Assembly: GCF_900110645.1 (NCBI RefSeq)
Contig: NZ_FOFB01000021.1
Location: 1 to 64,000, forward strand
DNA from: Neolewinella agarilytica
Lineage (GTDB): Bacteria > Bacteroidota > Bacteroidia > Chitinophagales > Saprospiraceae
Reading direction: 5' to 3'
Length of the DNA stretch: 64,000 bases
Each line of letters opens with the position of its first letter. The first letter of the stretch is position 1. The position numbers and the translations under genes are program-made. The notes under the pieces were generated by a model. It was not told the DNA's origin. It worked only from the letters and a program-made list of their open reading frames with translations, and did not search any database. Shown one piece after another: positions 8,176 to 18,876 of the stretch.

Positions 8176-11100
8176 TTATCTAGACTCCTGCTGTGCACCC
8201 AACTCAAAAAGGTCATGATTGCTATTGTTGTTTATTACTACAATGTAGTCGCCAGTTTTCAGCATATTCCGAACATCTTTATCTGTGAAAAATCCGCTTT
8301 TAGATAGGGGGACGGCCTCAAGCTGTCCATCCCGGTTCCCTTTGAAAAACTGGCCAATTCCGGCATCATAGCGGGTGGTCTCAATTTCTGGTTGATGGTT
8401 ATTTCCGGCAATCAATAAATCAGGCTGTCCATCCTGGTCAAAATCTTCGTACAAAATACTGTTAACTGGAGACTGCTGGGCGCTGTTCGGTAAAGGAGAA
8501 AACTGAAAGTGGCCTCCCTCGTTTACGAAGATTCCCGATCTGAACTCCGTGGCTTCATAATGCAGAGCCGTTTCAATTCCGGGGCCTAAAATCCCTTCCA
8601 TATCCCTACTGGCGAATTCCGTGTAGGTAGGAATCTTGGCCGCTAAGTGGGGCAACTGCTGTGCGGTACAGGTTTTTCCCCTCACCGGAACTTCTGCTCC
8701 TTTATAGTATTTAGCAAGGAAAACGTCAGCGGTTCCGTTGTAGTCGAAGTCTTTAGTGTAAACGTGAAGCGGTTTATCGGGCGAAGCGTGAAATTTAGAA
8801 TTCAGCCCCAGATTACCGGCAATGATGTCTTCGTCACCGTCCTGATCGATGTCTGCGAAGAGAATTTTGTTCCACCATCCCTTTGCCGAAGAGAGATTAG
8901 AGTAGTTTTCACTTTTTACTAATCGCCCGTTATCATTTTCAAATACCTCTATACCCATCCATTCTCCGGTAACGATCAATTCTACATCCTCATCGCCGTC
9001 CATATCGTGCCAGGCAGCGTCGGTTACCATTCCGATGGTTCTCAGGCCCGGGGTAATTTCCTCACCAGCCAGGCTAAAGGTTCCTCCGTTGTTTATCAAT
9101 AAAAAGCTGTTAGGCGGGTAAGGATAGAGGCCTGAGATAACTCTGTTACCGACAAACAGGTCCATATCACCATCGTTGTCAAAATCGGCTGATCGAACCA
9201 CGGCTCCTGCGGTAGCGAAAGCTGGAATACGATTGCTCGTTTTGGTGAAATTCCCTTTACCGTCATTGAGGTAAAGGCGGTCGATCAGCATTTTAGAGTC
9301 AGGGGCAAACTCATAGCTGCCACTTGCAACGTAGAGGTCCTGGTCCCCATCATTATCGGCGTCAAAAAAACAAGCGGCTACGTCTTCTCTTCTTTTGTCC
9401 TGTTCGAAAGCAACAGTGGCTGATTTTCTGAATTCGCCCGATGGGTCAGCCAGTAACAGTTGCCCCGCCTGGGTGTGCCCACCCCCCAGATAGATGTCTT
9501 CGAGGCCATCACCGTTGACGTCAGCACTGGCTGCTGCCGGCCCGGTTTGGGATAGTTTACCAGGTAATAAGATTTGCTTTTGATAGTCGTTGTAAGGCGG
9601 GTCAGTGTGTGCAAAGTCAAATTCCTTCCGCTCAAAAACAGTAGCCGGGCCGATGGTAGATTGTACTGGTGTTACCGCATCTGCGTAATCCAGGCTTACT
9701 AGTTGATTCGTGGGGACATCCTCTAAAGATTGGGTCTTGCCATCCATCCAAACGACCTCGATTTTAACGGATGCACGGTCATCCACACCAAAGTGCAGCG
9801 TGTTAGAAACCGAAGACAAAAACCCTCTGGAATTGATTAATTGACGGGTTTGTATCTGCCCTTCCTCCATAAATAGATTTACGGTAGCACCTACGCCCAT
9901 TTTGTTTTTTTCGGGACCATTCAGCTTTACCTTTAAAAACCGGTTAATCCCTCCTTCAATCGCATGGTTTTTCAAAATTGTGGCCGGGTCATTAATGTTA
10001 TTAACGACGACATCCAGATCTCCGTCATTATCTAAATCCGTGTACACTGCACCATTGGAATAACCAGGGATCGAATCCGCCCATGTATAGGAGACATTAT
10101 CGAAAGTCAGGTCTCCTTTATTCCTGAAAAAGAAATTGGTCAACTTTTGTTGTGGAAGCATTTTAGTGAACTCAAGAAAATCTTTGTCGGAAGGTTTCCG
10201 GGGGTTATTTCTCAGCTCCTGCAGAATTCTGTTATTAGCATCCCGGTCAATAACATCCCGGTAAACACCATTGGTAACATAAACATCATTGTAGCCATCC
10301 AGATCAAAATCAGCTAGCAGTGCGGACCAGCTCCAGTCAGTGTTAGCAACGCCAGCCAGGTTGGCGACTTCTCTGAAGCTACCGTTACCGTTATTGATCT
10401 GAAGCATGTTGTGCATGTACTGGTGGTGGTAATCCATGCGAACCATTTCTTCAAAGCGACTCTGCTGGGTCATTCCCATAGTAGTTTTTGAGCGCACGTA
10501 ATCATCGGGGTTCATATCGAGGGTGTATACGTCTGTCAGTCCGTCGTTGTCGACGTCTGCGATATCTCCTCCCATACTGTTGAAAGAAATATGCTTGAAT
10601 AATTCGTTTCTACCTTCCCGGAAGGTTCCGTCTCCGTTGTTGAGATAGGCGAAGTCAGGGATCTTAAAGTCGTTACTGACGTAAATATCCAGCCAGCCGT
10701 CATTATTCAAATCTCCTACCTGTGGATTGAGGCCGAATCCTATATCCGGGAAAATGCCAGCCTCCTGAGAGGCGTCCTCAAAATGCCCTTTACCGTTATT
10801 TCGATAAAGTTTGTCACTCCCCTTCAGGGCTATTGTTTCAGGAGCCGTCCGGGCCTCTACCAGATTTACAGTTTTTGCGGCCCGATCCTCAAAATCCGGG
10901 GTGTTGGAAACGTATACATCCAGGTCTCCGTCCTTGTCATAGTCAAAGAAGGTGGCTTGGATCGATCGGTTGTCGTCGGCTAATCCAAACTCAGCGGCCC
11001 GCTCAGAAAAGGTTATCTCACCATCGTCTCCCATCGGGCCATTATTAATATAGAGCATATTGGCGAAAGCACCACCTGCTGATTTCCAGCCTCCCCGGGT

Positions 11101-11508
11101 AATATAGATGTCTAACCAGCCATCATTATTAACATCCGCGACGGATACACCCGCGTCAAAGCCCGGTCGCTTTTCAATTCCCGCACGCTGGCTAATATCT
11201 TCAAAGTGAAAATCACCCTGATTAATGTACAGTTTGTTGTCAAAGGTATTGGAGATAAAAAACAAGTCTTCTAAGCCATCCTGATTGAAATCTGCAGCCG
11301 CTACTCCCCCTCCGATGTAGGAATACATGTATTTATAATAGTTTGACTCTTCTGTTTCGACTAATTCATTTTGAAAGTCTATACCGGAAGAGGCTGGGGA
11401 AACGCTGGTAAATAATTTGCGGGTATCCGCAACCATTGATTCATCTCCATTACAGGAAATAAAGACTAACAAGACTGACAAAACTCCCAGGCGTAAAACT
11501 AGTCTCAT
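8176..11508 (-). CDS. FG-GAP/VCBS repeat lipoprotein with ASPIC/UnbV domain (CRTAC1-like)
   Basis: This 1,110-residue protein has a lipoprotein signal (LLVFISC, Cys19). It carries many Ca-binding-like FG-GAP/VCBS repeats of the form D.N.DG..D, for example AADFNQDGLEDLFF, ADVNNDGWLDIYI and TDLDNDGDLDVVV, which build beta-propellers. Around residues 530-610 is an ASPIC/UnbV segment (GVGATVNLF, LINSRGFLSSVS, VEVVWMDGK-like), followed by a second propeller set. Such proteins are common beside SusCD pairs in Bacteroidota and are thought to bind glycans or proteins at the surface, but no enzymatic role is proven. It lies downstream of susD on the same strand, after a strong terminator, so it is likely transcribed separately or by read-through. 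Confidence 0.9.
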   Translation of the reverse strand: MRLVLRLGVLSVLLVFISCNGDESMVADTRKLFTSVSPASSGIDFQNELVETEESNYYKYMYSYIGGGVAAADFNQDGLEDLFFISNTFDNKLYINQGDFHFEDISQRAGIEKRPGFDAGVSVADVNNDGWLDIYITRGGWKSAGGAFANMLYINNGPMGDDGEITFSERAAEFGLADDNRSIQATFFDYDKDGDLDVYVSNTPDFEDRAAKTVNLVEARTAPETIALKGSDKLYRNNGKGHFEDASQEAGIFPDIGFGLNPQVGDLNNDGWLDIYVSNDFKIPDFAYLNNGDGTFREGRNELFKHISFNSMGGDIADVDNDGLTDVYTLDMNPDDYVRSKTTMGMTQQSRFEEMVRMDYHHQYMHNMLQINNGNGSFREVANLAGVANTDWSWSALLADFDLDGYNDVYVTNGVYRDVIDRDANNRILQELRNNPRKPSDKDFLEFTKMLPQQKLTNFFFRNKGDLTFDNVSYTWADSIPGYSNGAVYTDLDNDGDLDVVVNNINDPATILKNHAIEGGINRFLKVKLNGPEKNKMGVGATVNLFMEEGQIQTRQLINSRGFLSSVSNTLHFGVDDRASVKIEVVWMDGKTQSLEDVPTNQLVSLDYADAVTPVQSTIGPATVFERKEFDFAHTDPPYNDYQKQILLPGKLSQTGPAAASADVNGDGLEDIYLGGGHTQAGQLLLADPSGEFRKSATVAFEQDKRREDVAACFFDADNDGDQDLYVASGSYEFAPDSKMLIDRLYLNDGKGNFTKTSNRIPAFATAGAVVRSADFDNDGDMDLFVGNRVISGLYPYPPNSFLLINNGGTFSLAGEEITPGLRTIGMVTDAAWHDMDGDEDVELIVTGEWMGIEVFENDNGRLVKSENYSNLSSAKGWWNKILFADIDQDGDEDIIAGNLGLNSKFHASPDKPLHVYTKDFDYNGTADVFLAKYYKGAEVPVRGKTCTAQQLPHLAAKIPTYTEFASRDMEGILGPGIETALHYEATEFRSGIFVNEGGHFQFSPLPNSAQQSPVNSILYEDFDQDGQPDLLIAGNNHQPEIETTRYDAGIGQFFKGNRDGQLEAVPLSKSGFFTDKDVRNMLKTGDYIVVINNNSNHDLFELGAQQESR

Positions 11509-11589
11509 TTGGTTGATATTTTTGATCGTTCTGGCTTGAAGATAAACCTAAATACTGAAGAATCGAACCCGAAATTTTTGCCGCAAAAA

Positions 11590-11624
11590 ATTGCCGCAAA
11601 GCAAATATTTTGCTTTGCGGCAAT
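11590..11624 (-). terminator. Intrinsic terminator of the susCD operon
   Basis: This is a perfect 16-bp inverted repeat (arms 11590-11605 and 11609-11624) with a 3-nt loop. Read on the minus strand, the hairpin is followed directly by six T residues (plus-strand A-run 11585-11590). It lies 26 bp beyond the susD stop codon. This is the strongest rho-independent terminator in the window and separates susD from the ASPIC gene. Confidence 0.9.
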
Positions 11625-11650
11625 GACTTCCTTAACCGGAATTAAGGCTG

Positions 11651-13249
11651 TTAGTTGCCCATGAGTCCCGGCAGCTGCTCCAGCTCATCCGGAGGAATGG
11701 GGGCAAAATAATTATCTGTCCCCAAAGACCCGGTGATGGGGTTCGAAGCTTCCGTTAGTGGCGTTGGGACGGCATTGCCGTCAGCGTCAAAGACCGTACC
11801 AATAGAAACCCTCGGGTTTCGGTCACTTAACGCCTCGTCCACTCGTTGCATTCGGACCAGGTCATACCAACGTTGATACTCTCCGGCGAGCTCCCATTTC
11901 TTTTCTGTGTAGGCGAGCTCGGCAATGTCTCCGGATGTAAGGTCGACGGAAGCGTCCGCCTGTCCAACGGGTAAACCTTCGGACCGTCTACGAACCATAT
12001 TCAGCGCTTCCCAGGCATCATCAGTAACGGAGGAAGACCGACCGGAGGCTTCTGCATAAATGAGGAGGACCTCCGCATAGCGCATAATGTAATCCGCACG
12101 GGAGTTCTGGAAGCCGTTGAAAATATCATCTTCCCACGGGCCGGTAATTTTAGCAAAAATGGGATTCTGCTGGTCCTTGAATTCTGTCCAGGAAAGAATG
12201 CTGGCGGCATCTGCAGGATTGGCGACAGCACGGTTGCCCGCAGCGTTTACGGGGACATCCGTATGGTAGGTCACCTCCTTGCGGTAGTTCTCCGGCATAT
12301 CTTCAAAGAATCTGATTTCAGCGAAGGATTCCTGCCACCCCCCCAGATCACCGGGTAAGCCCAGTTTTCCGGTCTTTCTGTTGCCGCGGCCGCAGGGCTG
12401 GCAATGAGATAAGGTGTAAACGCCTTCAGTATTAGCTGCTCCGGCGAGCGTGTACAGCGTAGCCATATCCGGAACAAGAGCAAAGCCATGGCTGGAAGCG
12501 TTGTCAATCACCTGTTTAGCCATGGAGGCAGCCTCGGTGTATTTACCCGTGTCATTAGTGGGGTAACCAGCCCAATCCATATACAGACGAGCCAGGAAAG
12601 CCTTTGCACTTCCGCTATTGGGGCGGGTAGCTCCTAAATTGCTGGATACTGGAAGCATTGACTCTGCGGACTGGTAATCACTCTCAATCTGTGAGAACAC
12701 TTCTTCTCTGGTGGCCAGTGTGATTTCAAAATCGGGAGTTGTACTCGTAATGATCGGGAGTTCTTCAAAGACCCGAATCAAGTGATGGTAACAGTAGGCC
12801 CGGATAAAGAAAGCTTCTCCCACCAAACGATCTTGTTCCGCCTGTTCAGGCAAATTGGTTTCCGCAGCATTTTCCAAAACGGTATTGGCAGCTCTGATGG
12901 CGGAGAAAAGACCATTCCAGGTACCTTGGGTACGAGCGTTACCCGTGGTCACGGATCGCTTGTCGTATTCCCGGAAGTCAGCCTTGTTACTGGCGCGGTG
13001 GGTGGTCAGGTCATCACCGCCCCAGGCACTCGCCCAGGCAGTAGTCATTCGCAGCGCAGCCCACATCCGGTCATAAGCTCCGGTTACGCCTAGTTCAAGC
13101 TCCGCCAGGTTTTCATAGGGCAATACAGCTAGCTGCGAACGCGCTGGATCTTCATCCAGATCACATCCATAAAATGCCAGGCTAAGCACTGCCATAGCGG
13201 GTAGCAAAAGCAGCAGCTTAAGCGATTTATAATTATTGATTCTATTCAT
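11651..13249 (-). CDS. susD: SusD/RagB-family glycan-binding lipoprotein
   Basis: The protein has 532 residues, the normal size for the family, with lipobox LAFYGC (Cys29). The N-terminal part has the SusD-like TPR region (LELGVTGAYDRMW, FSAIRAANTVLENA, GEAFFIRAYCYHHLIRVF). The C-terminal RagB/SusD part shows YIMRYAEVLLIYAEA and the family pattern ELAYTEKKWELAGEYQRWYDLVR. SusD lids the SusC channel and captures oligosaccharides at the outer membrane. It is 46 bp downstream of susC on the same strand and ends at a strong terminator. Ligand specificity cannot be read from sequence; context favours a sulfated galactan. Confidence 0.95.
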   Translation of the reverse strand: MNRINNYKSLKLLLLLPAMAVLSLAFYGCDLDEDPARSQLAVLPYENLAELELGVTGAYDRMWAALRMTTAWASAWGGDDLTTHRASNKADFREYDKRSVTTGNARTQGTWNGLFSAIRAANTVLENAAETNLPEQAEQDRLVGEAFFIRAYCYHHLIRVFEELPIITSTTPDFEITLATREEVFSQIESDYQSAESMLPVSSNLGATRPNSGSAKAFLARLYMDWAGYPTNDTGKYTEAASMAKQVIDNASSHGFALVPDMATLYTLAGAANTEGVYTLSHCQPCGRGNRKTGKLGLPGDLGGWQESFAEIRFFEDMPENYRKEVTYHTDVPVNAAGNRAVANPADAASILSWTEFKDQQNPIFAKITGPWEDDIFNGFQNSRADYIMRYAEVLLIYAEASGRSSSVTDDAWEALNMVRRRSEGLPVGQADASVDLTSGDIAELAYTEKKWELAGEYQRWYDLVRMQRVDEALSDRNPRVSIGTVFDADGNAVPTPLTEASNPITGSLGTDNYFAPIPPDELEQLPGLMGN

Positions 13250-13295
13250 GATGATAGTTGTTGTTGAAGGGATTCAATGTTGCCGGAGGGCAACA

Positions 13296-16200
13296 CTAGA
13301 AACCAAGTTTAAGGCCGAAGGTGTAGGTGCGGGGGTTCGGGTAGGCTCCCAGGTTAATACCTGGTGCTACGTCCTCAATCCCCTGACCTCCTTTCCGCGA
13401 CGAAAGCTCCGGGTCATAACCTGAGTAATCGGTAATGAGTAAAAGGTTCTGGCCGCTGGCGTATACTTTCAGGTTCATGTCGGTGGACCCGATTTGTCCG
13501 AAGTTGTAGCCAAGATTCAGGTTGGACAGTCGGATGAAATCCCCTTTCTCAATGTAACGGGATGAGTTGTAAAACTGAACCGTTGCGGGAATGTCCGTTT
13601 CATTCTGAGGAGTCCATTGGTTTACCTGATCTGCTGACAGGAAACTTCTTGAGTCACCTGCTCCACCCGTAATCATGGCCTGCTGAATGTTGTAAACATC
13701 AAAGCCATGCATACCCTGGATAAAGATGTTGAGGTCGAAGTTTTTGAAGGTGAAACTATTGTTGAAGCCCCAGACAAAGTCAGGTGTTCCGTTCCCAATA
13801 CTCCCAAAAACAATGTCACCATTCGCATCTCTCAGGTATTTAGGATCACCTGGCTGTGCTCCGAATTCGGCAGCCTGAGCTGCTTCAGCTGTCTTCCAGG
13901 TGCCAAGGAAGGTCGAGCCCTGAAACTGACCTAATGGCTGCCCCAGTTCGATGATATTGAGTACGCGGCTCTGTCCACCCGGTGAGGTAAACAGACCATT
14001 AATTTGCTCAAGGTCATTGTAAAGTTGCGTCACTTCGTTCTTCACGTAGGAGGCGTTGAAGCTTGCGTCCCAGTCAAAGTTCGTCGTGTTAACGATAGCA
14101 TAGCTAAGGCTAAGATCAATGCCATTGTTAGTCACTTCGCCAACATTTTGATTAATGATGCCACCGCCGAAGGTTCCCGGAACGGGAGTAGCCAGAAGCA
14201 AATCTGTTGTCTTCTTACTGAAGTACTCAATGGTGAAGCTGCCTCTGCCTTCCAGAATGCCAATGTCCAGACCAACATTTGTCTGGGTGGTAGTCTCCCA
14301 GGTCAGGTCAGCACTCTCAAAGCTATTAAGTACGGTACCCGTCTGGGCAGAATTAAAGTCGAAGGAGTAAGAAGCATTGGTGCGTAAGCCACCAAAGGTG
14401 CTGTAAGGGCCAATGTTCTGGTTGCCTACCTGTCCCCAGCCTAAGCGCACTTTCATGCTGCTAAGCGGACCACTACCACCAATTAGATCGTTCAGACTGT
14501 ATCCAACGGCCAGAGACGGAAAGAAGCCCCAGCGGTTGTCAGCTCTGAATACGGACGTTCCGTCGTAGCGGCCGGTAGCAGTAACGAATAATTTATCTCC
14601 CATCACGTATTCACCACGGAGCATGTAAGAGGACAGCTCCCGTTCAGAGAAATTATTGCTGACCGTTTGCCCGGCACCAGGTGCCAGCTCAGCAAAGTAA
14701 TACCCTCTGGGTAAGCTGAGGTCCTGAGCGGACCAGCCGTTCACAATGCTCGTTTCCTTCAGGTATTCCTGTACACCCGTAAGTTTCAGATCATTGTTGC
14801 CAAATGACTTACCCCAGGAAAGAATATGACTTACCTGGTAAGACTGGAACTTGTTGTTATTGAAGTTGGTGTGAGGCAAAAAGTCATCTCCTACTTCGAC
14901 GTCGTAGACCTGGTTATTGATGTTGTTTAGTCTGGTTCCCGCATTGAGGGTGTAGGAAATGTCATCTGTGATGTCCCAACCAAGGACTAAGGCAGTACTT
15001 AGTTGCTCTCTGACGCGCTGCGCGTCACTTTCCATCAGCGTTCTTACCGGGTTATCATTCAAAGAGCCGATCCCGCGCAGGGAGCGTAAGTTGTATGTTC
15101 CATCGTCCGCAAACACCGGAGTAGTTGGGTCCCAGGTTAAAGCCTTGGCGACCAGGCTTCCCTGGCCATTGCCGGCAAAGCTGAAGTCATTTTGGGTTTG
15201 ATCCCGGTTAACAAACACGTTCAGACCAACTTTCAACTTGTTATTAATCTGAGCATCGATATTGGAACGAAGCGACAACTGTTTGAACCCGGTGTTGATG
15301 ACAATGCCTTCCTGATCACGGAAAACACCGGATACGAAGTAGTTGATTTTGCCTTCGGAGCCACTTACCGAACCCAGCAGGTTTTGTCCGATGCCGGTTT
15401 GGAAAATTTCTCGTTGCCAGTTGGTTCCTCCGTTAGCTTCCAGAGCTGCAATTTCCGCATCCGTAAAATTGGGGTTGCCACCAGCGTTAACTCTTCTGAG
15501 ATTCTCTAATCTGGCGAAGTCACCAACGTTATCCTGCAGTGTGGGCAGAAACTCCGGTACTGCCGCAGATGTAACAAAGTATTCCAGGTTTACTTTCCCC
15601 TGACCGCTACCTCGCTTTGTCGTTACAATGATGACTCCGTTAGACCCCCGGACACCATAAATAGCGGTGGCGGAAGCATCTTTAAGTACATCGATGGTCT
15701 GAATATCATTAGGATTGAGGGTGCTCAAATCGACTCCCTGAATCCCATCTACTACAATCAACGGGCTGTTGTTTCCCGTAATGGAGTTTACACCACGGAT
15801 TCTGACCTTAAAGTTAGATCCGGGCTGACCGTTAGACTTAGCTACGGAAACACCCGCCGCACGCCCCTGAAGAGCGTCCTCCAGCCTGGTTAAGGGCTGA
15901 TCTTCATAATCAGCGGCGCTAACGGAAGATACTGCTCCGGTTACGTCACTTTTTTTGACGGTACCGTAGCCAATAACCACAATCTCATCCAGGTCCGCAC
16001 CCGCAAGCATGGCAACATCAATTCTGGTTTGCTGCCCAACCGTCACTTCCTGAGAGCCATAGCCAGTGTAGGAATAAGCCAACTTAGTGTCGGGTCCGGG
16101 AACTGAAAGAGAATATGATCCATCAATGTCTGTAATGGTCCCTGAGTTGGTGCCAACTACGGAGACGGTTACTCCAATAAGCGGAGAGTTGTCATCTTTA

Positions 16201-16304
16201 TCCGTAACGGTACCCGATACGGTAATTTGCCCGTAGGCAAAGTTGAAAAGAGTCATGAGTAGCAATAAGAATTGCCATCGTGAAAAACGTTTTTTGCATT
16301 TCAT
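13296..16304 (-). CDS. susC: SusC/RagA-family TonB-dependent transporter
   Basis: The protein has 1,002 residues. After the signal peptide comes a CarboxypepD_reg-like domain (ITVSGTVTDKDDNSPLIGV, ~26-110), then the TonB-box-like DEIVVIGYGTVKKSDVTGA (~107-125), and the plug with the SusC signature LEDALQGRAAGVSV, GNNSPLIVVDG and DASATAIYGVRGSNGVIIVTT. The remainder is the 22-strand barrel ending in the usual aromatic residue (GLKLGF). There is no N-terminal STN domain, so FecR/ECF-sigma signalling through this protein is unlikely. It is the first gene of susCD. Imports oligosaccharides powered by TonB. Confidence 0.96.
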   Translation of the reverse strand: MKCKKRFSRWQFLLLLMTLFNFAYGQITVSGTVTDKDDNSPLIGVTVSVVGTNSGTITDIDGSYSLSVPGPDTKLAYSYTGYGSQEVTVGQQTRIDVAMLAGADLDEIVVIGYGTVKKSDVTGAVSSVSAADYEDQPLTRLEDALQGRAAGVSVAKSNGQPGSNFKVRIRGVNSITGNNSPLIVVDGIQGVDLSTLNPNDIQTIDVLKDASATAIYGVRGSNGVIIVTTKRGSGQGKVNLEYFVTSAAVPEFLPTLQDNVGDFARLENLRRVNAGGNPNFTDAEIAALEANGGTNWQREIFQTGIGQNLLGSVSGSEGKINYFVSGVFRDQEGIVINTGFKQLSLRSNIDAQINNKLKVGLNVFVNRDQTQNDFSFAGNGQGSLVAKALTWDPTTPVFADDGTYNLRSLRGIGSLNDNPVRTLMESDAQRVREQLSTALVLGWDITDDISYTLNAGTRLNNINNQVYDVEVGDDFLPHTNFNNNKFQSYQVSHILSWGKSFGNNDLKLTGVQEYLKETSIVNGWSAQDLSLPRGYYFAELAPGAGQTVSNNFSERELSSYMLRGEYVMGDKLFVTATGRYDGTSVFRADNRWGFFPSLAVGYSLNDLIGGSGPLSSMKVRLGWGQVGNQNIGPYSTFGGLRTNASYSFDFNSAQTGTVLNSFESADLTWETTTQTNVGLDIGILEGRGSFTIEYFSKKTTDLLLATPVPGTFGGGIINQNVGEVTNNGIDLSLSYAIVNTTNFDWDASFNASYVKNEVTQLYNDLEQINGLFTSPGGQSRVLNIIELGQPLGQFQGSTFLGTWKTAEAAQAAEFGAQPGDPKYLRDANGDIVFGSIGNGTPDFVWGFNNSFTFKNFDLNIFIQGMHGFDVYNIQQAMITGGAGDSRSFLSADQVNQWTPQNETDIPATVQFYNSSRYIEKGDFIRLSNLNLGYNFGQIGSTDMNLKVYASGQNLLLITDYSGYDPELSSRKGGQGIEDVAPGINLGAYPNPRTYTFGLKLGF

Positions 16305-16353
16305 CTACTAGTGATTTATAAAAGAAAAAGCTTGAAAGCTCTGATGTTAAGAG

Positions 16354-16382
16354 TAAAAATAGACTTCAATCTAAGGGCCCAA
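16354..16382 (-). promoter_or_regulatory. Possible susC promoter (Bacteroidota type)
   Basis: On the minus strand a TTG (plus-strand 16380-16382) is followed after 18 nt by TATTTTTA (16354-16361). This is one base off the Bacteroidota -7 consensus TAnnTTTG and has near-normal spacing. It would give a leader of roughly 40 nt before the susC start at 16304. The call rests on consensus match only. Confidence 0.33.
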
Positions 16383-16602
16383 TAGCAGTGAATTATCCTA
16401 GAGTGGCTCAATTTTAACCTATCAAAGCCAATAAACACATAAGTGTTAGAGAAATAAATACTAATCATTAGGCCAATAGCCAGAACAGGCCTCAAAAAGC
16501 TATCGGTTGCAACCAAATAATGTTCTGATATCAGGTAATGTTAAAATGAACCGTCAGACTGTGCCGCACATGCCGTTCCTTTGTGTCTTCAACCATTCAG
16601 TG

Positions 16603-18738
16603 ATGCTTACCAGAATTTCTCTCTGCTCCCTGCTCCTTAGCCTTCTTTGCACCTGCGACCGCGCCACAAACAGCCCTGCGCCAGGAGTGAGCAATGATGA
16701 AACTGGTCACCAAAACCATCTTGCGGGCGAAAAATCGCCTTACCTGTTGCAGCACGCCCGTAACCCGGTAGACTGGTACCCCTGGGGTGAAGAGGCGCTT
16801 GATAAAGCCGATGAGGAGAACAAGCTACTCGTCATCAGCGTCGGTTACGCTGCCTGCCATTGGTGCCACGTGATGGAACACGAAAGTTTTGAAGACAGTA
16901 CCGTGGCTGCCGTGATGAATGAATCCTTCATAAGCATCAAAGTTGACCGGGAGGAAAGACCTGACATTGACGACGTTTACATGTCTGCCTGCCAACTCAC
17001 CAATGAGCGCGGCTGCGGCTGGCCCCTTAATGTAATCGCCCTGCCCGACGGAAAACCCGTCTGGACGGGAACTTATCTGGCAAAAGAGCAGTGGATGGAC
17101 GTATTGACACAGTTCCGGAAACTGAGAGGAGAAAACCCCGCGAAAATGGAACAGTATGCTGCTGACCTAACCCAGGCGCTACAGGAACGCAACCGCTTCG
17201 CTGGTGGTGCCGGAGAGGGGGAAGCGCTCACAGAAGAAGAAGTTAATACGATGGCCTCCCTTTTGTTGGATGATATTGATTTTGACCGGGGGGGCACTCA
17301 GGGCGCTCCGAAATTCCCCACTCCTACCCTCTACGAATTCCTGCTGACGGAATACTTCTACTCCGGAAACAAGCGCAGCCTGGAAGCCGTAACGACTACA
17401 CTGGATAAAATGGCTGGTGGTGGCATCTACGATCAGCTGGCTGGCGGTTTTGCCCGCTACAGCACCGATGCAGACTGGAAAGTACCTCACTTTGAAAAGA
17501 TGCTCTATGACAATGGTCAGCTCATCAGCCTGTACGCCAGGGCGTATCAGGTCACGGGCTATGAGCGATACGCGGAGGTCGTCCGGCAATCTCTTGAATT
17601 TGTGGAGAGCAAGCTGTCTTCTCCGGAAGGTATTTTTTATTCTTCGCTAGACGCTGATACCGAAGGCGAAGAAGGACTGACCTATGTTTGGCAGGAAGAG
17701 GAGATTTTGCAAAGCATCCCTGAAAAAGACCTGGCGCAGGCGTTTGTGGAATACTACTCAATTACGGAAGGCGGCAACTGGGAAGGAAAAAATATTTTGC
17801 TGCGGGCCGAAAACGGGGATGAAATAGCCCGGAAATACGATTTTGCCACTGAAGCTGATTTGCGAAAGGGACTTAAACCGGCATCCGATAAACTATTGGT
17901 CCTTCGGGAGAAACGCCCACAGCCAGGCCTGGACGACAAGGCTCTGACGGCCTGGAACAGCCTGATGATTTCTGGCTACGCAGATGCTTTCCGGGCACTG
18001 GGTACGGAGGAATACCGGCAGCGGGCGGTGGAAGCCGCAGCCTTCTTACGCAACCACAGCATGGAAAGCGATGGCCGTCTGTACCGAAACTACAAAGACG
18101 GAGAAGCGGGCATCAATGCTTTTCTCGATGACTATGCGCTGTTTGCCCAAGCCTGTGTAGATATTTACCAAATAACTTTTGATGAATCCTGGTTAAAGAC
18201 TGCAAATCAGTTGATTGAATACGCTGAGTTGCATTTCTACGACAATGTATCAGGCTTATACAATTACACCTCTGATCTTGACCCTGCATTAGTCACCGGA
18301 AACGTACCCGTAAACGACCAGGCGATCCCTTCCGGAAACTCGGTCATGGCCCGCGTCGTATACCAAACGGGCATCTTGCTGGCCGACGATGCGAAGAAGC
18401 AACGGGCCGGCACTATGCTTGCCAATTTACGGGAACCACTGATAAAGAATGGCCCCCGCTTTTTCGCCAACTGGGGCAGACTCTACATCGACCTGCTGCA
18501 GCCGACTTACGAAGTAGCCATTATGGGCGCGGACGCAGGTGCTGTGCGAGACCAAATGAGCAGAGAGTTCCACCCCAATGCACTTTTTCTCGGAGGCGAT
18601 GCCGAAGGATCCTTAGAGCTTCTCACCAACAAACTAATCCCGGAACAAACGACCATTTACGTCTGCCTCGACAAAGTCTGTCAGCTACCCGTTACGGATG
18701 CAGCTAAGGCTTTGGAGCAGCTTAATTCGCCAGACTGA
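16603..18738 (+). CDS. DUF255/thioredoxin-fold lipoprotein (YyaL/SSP411 family)
   Basis: The preferred start is the Met at 16603, which gives a lipoprotein signal ([10 protein letters not shown]); an upstream in-frame Met at 16507 would bury it. The family signature is unmistakable: [21 protein letters not shown], then the CHWCHVM active-site-like motif, [16 protein letters not shown], and an (alpha/alpha)6 barrel with [17 protein letters not shown] and [13 protein letters not shown]. Relatives (human SPATA20) have an uncharacterised redox or epimerase-like role. The length, about 712 residues, fits the family. It is divergent from susC. Motif copy 3 lies inside the lipobox coding region. It is probably unrelated to glycan use. 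Confidence 0.93.
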   Translation: MLTRISLCSLLLSLLCTCDRATNSPAPGVSNDETGHQNHLAGEKSPYLLQHARNPVDWYPWGEEALDKADEENKLLVISVGYAACHWCHVMEHESFEDSTVAAVMNESFISIKVDREERPDIDDVYMSACQLTNERGCGWPLNVIALPDGKPVWTGTYLAKEQWMDVLTQFRKLRGENPAKMEQYAADLTQALQERNRFAGGAGEGEALTEEEVNTMASLLLDDIDFDRGGTQGAPKFPTPTLYEFLLTEYFYSGNKRSLEAVTTTLDKMAGGGIYDQLAGGFARYSTDADWKVPHFEKMLYDNGQLISLYARAYQVTGYERYAEVVRQSLEFVESKLSSPEGIFYSSLDADTEGEEGLTYVWQEEEILQSIPEKDLAQAFVEYYSITEGGNWEGKNILLRAENGDEIARKYDFATEADLRKGLKPASDKLLVLREKRPQPGLDDKALTAWNSLMISGYADAFRALGTEEYRQRAVEAAAFLRNHSMESDGRLYRNYKDGEAGINAFLDDYALFAQACVDIYQITFDESWLKTANQLIEYAELHFYDNVSGLYNYTSDLDPALVTGNVPVNDQAIPSGNSVMARVVYQTGILLADDAKKQRAGTMLANLREPLIKNGPRFFANWGRLYIDLLQPTYEVAIMGADAGAVRDQMSREFHPNALFLGGDAEGSLELLTNKLIPEQTTIYVCLDKVCQLPVTDAAKALEQLNSPD
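16648..16665 (+). repeat. Dispersed motif TGCACCTGCG-N3-GCGCC, copy 3 (in CDS)
   Basis: This exact copy (spacer ACC) lies inside the DUF255 gene and encodes the region around the lipobox cysteine (residues ~16-21). It is translated, so it is either an in-frame insertion that was tolerated or a binding site constrained on top of coding. Confidence 0.6.
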
Positions 18739-18876
18739 CCAGGCTATTTTCTTCTCTTGGTTTTAATCCTGATACTGGTGGTTTTCTTACTGCCTTATGC
18801 TGGAAGACAGCTACTTCCTTTCCCCGGATTTGTGGATATTCATGCTACTGCCCTGAAACGGAAAGGCTGTATTGCT

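Noticed and set aside
12384-12397. GCGGCCGCAGG inside susD
   Set aside because: It shares the octamer with the motif but lacks the GGTGCA half, so it does not meet the bipartite consensus.
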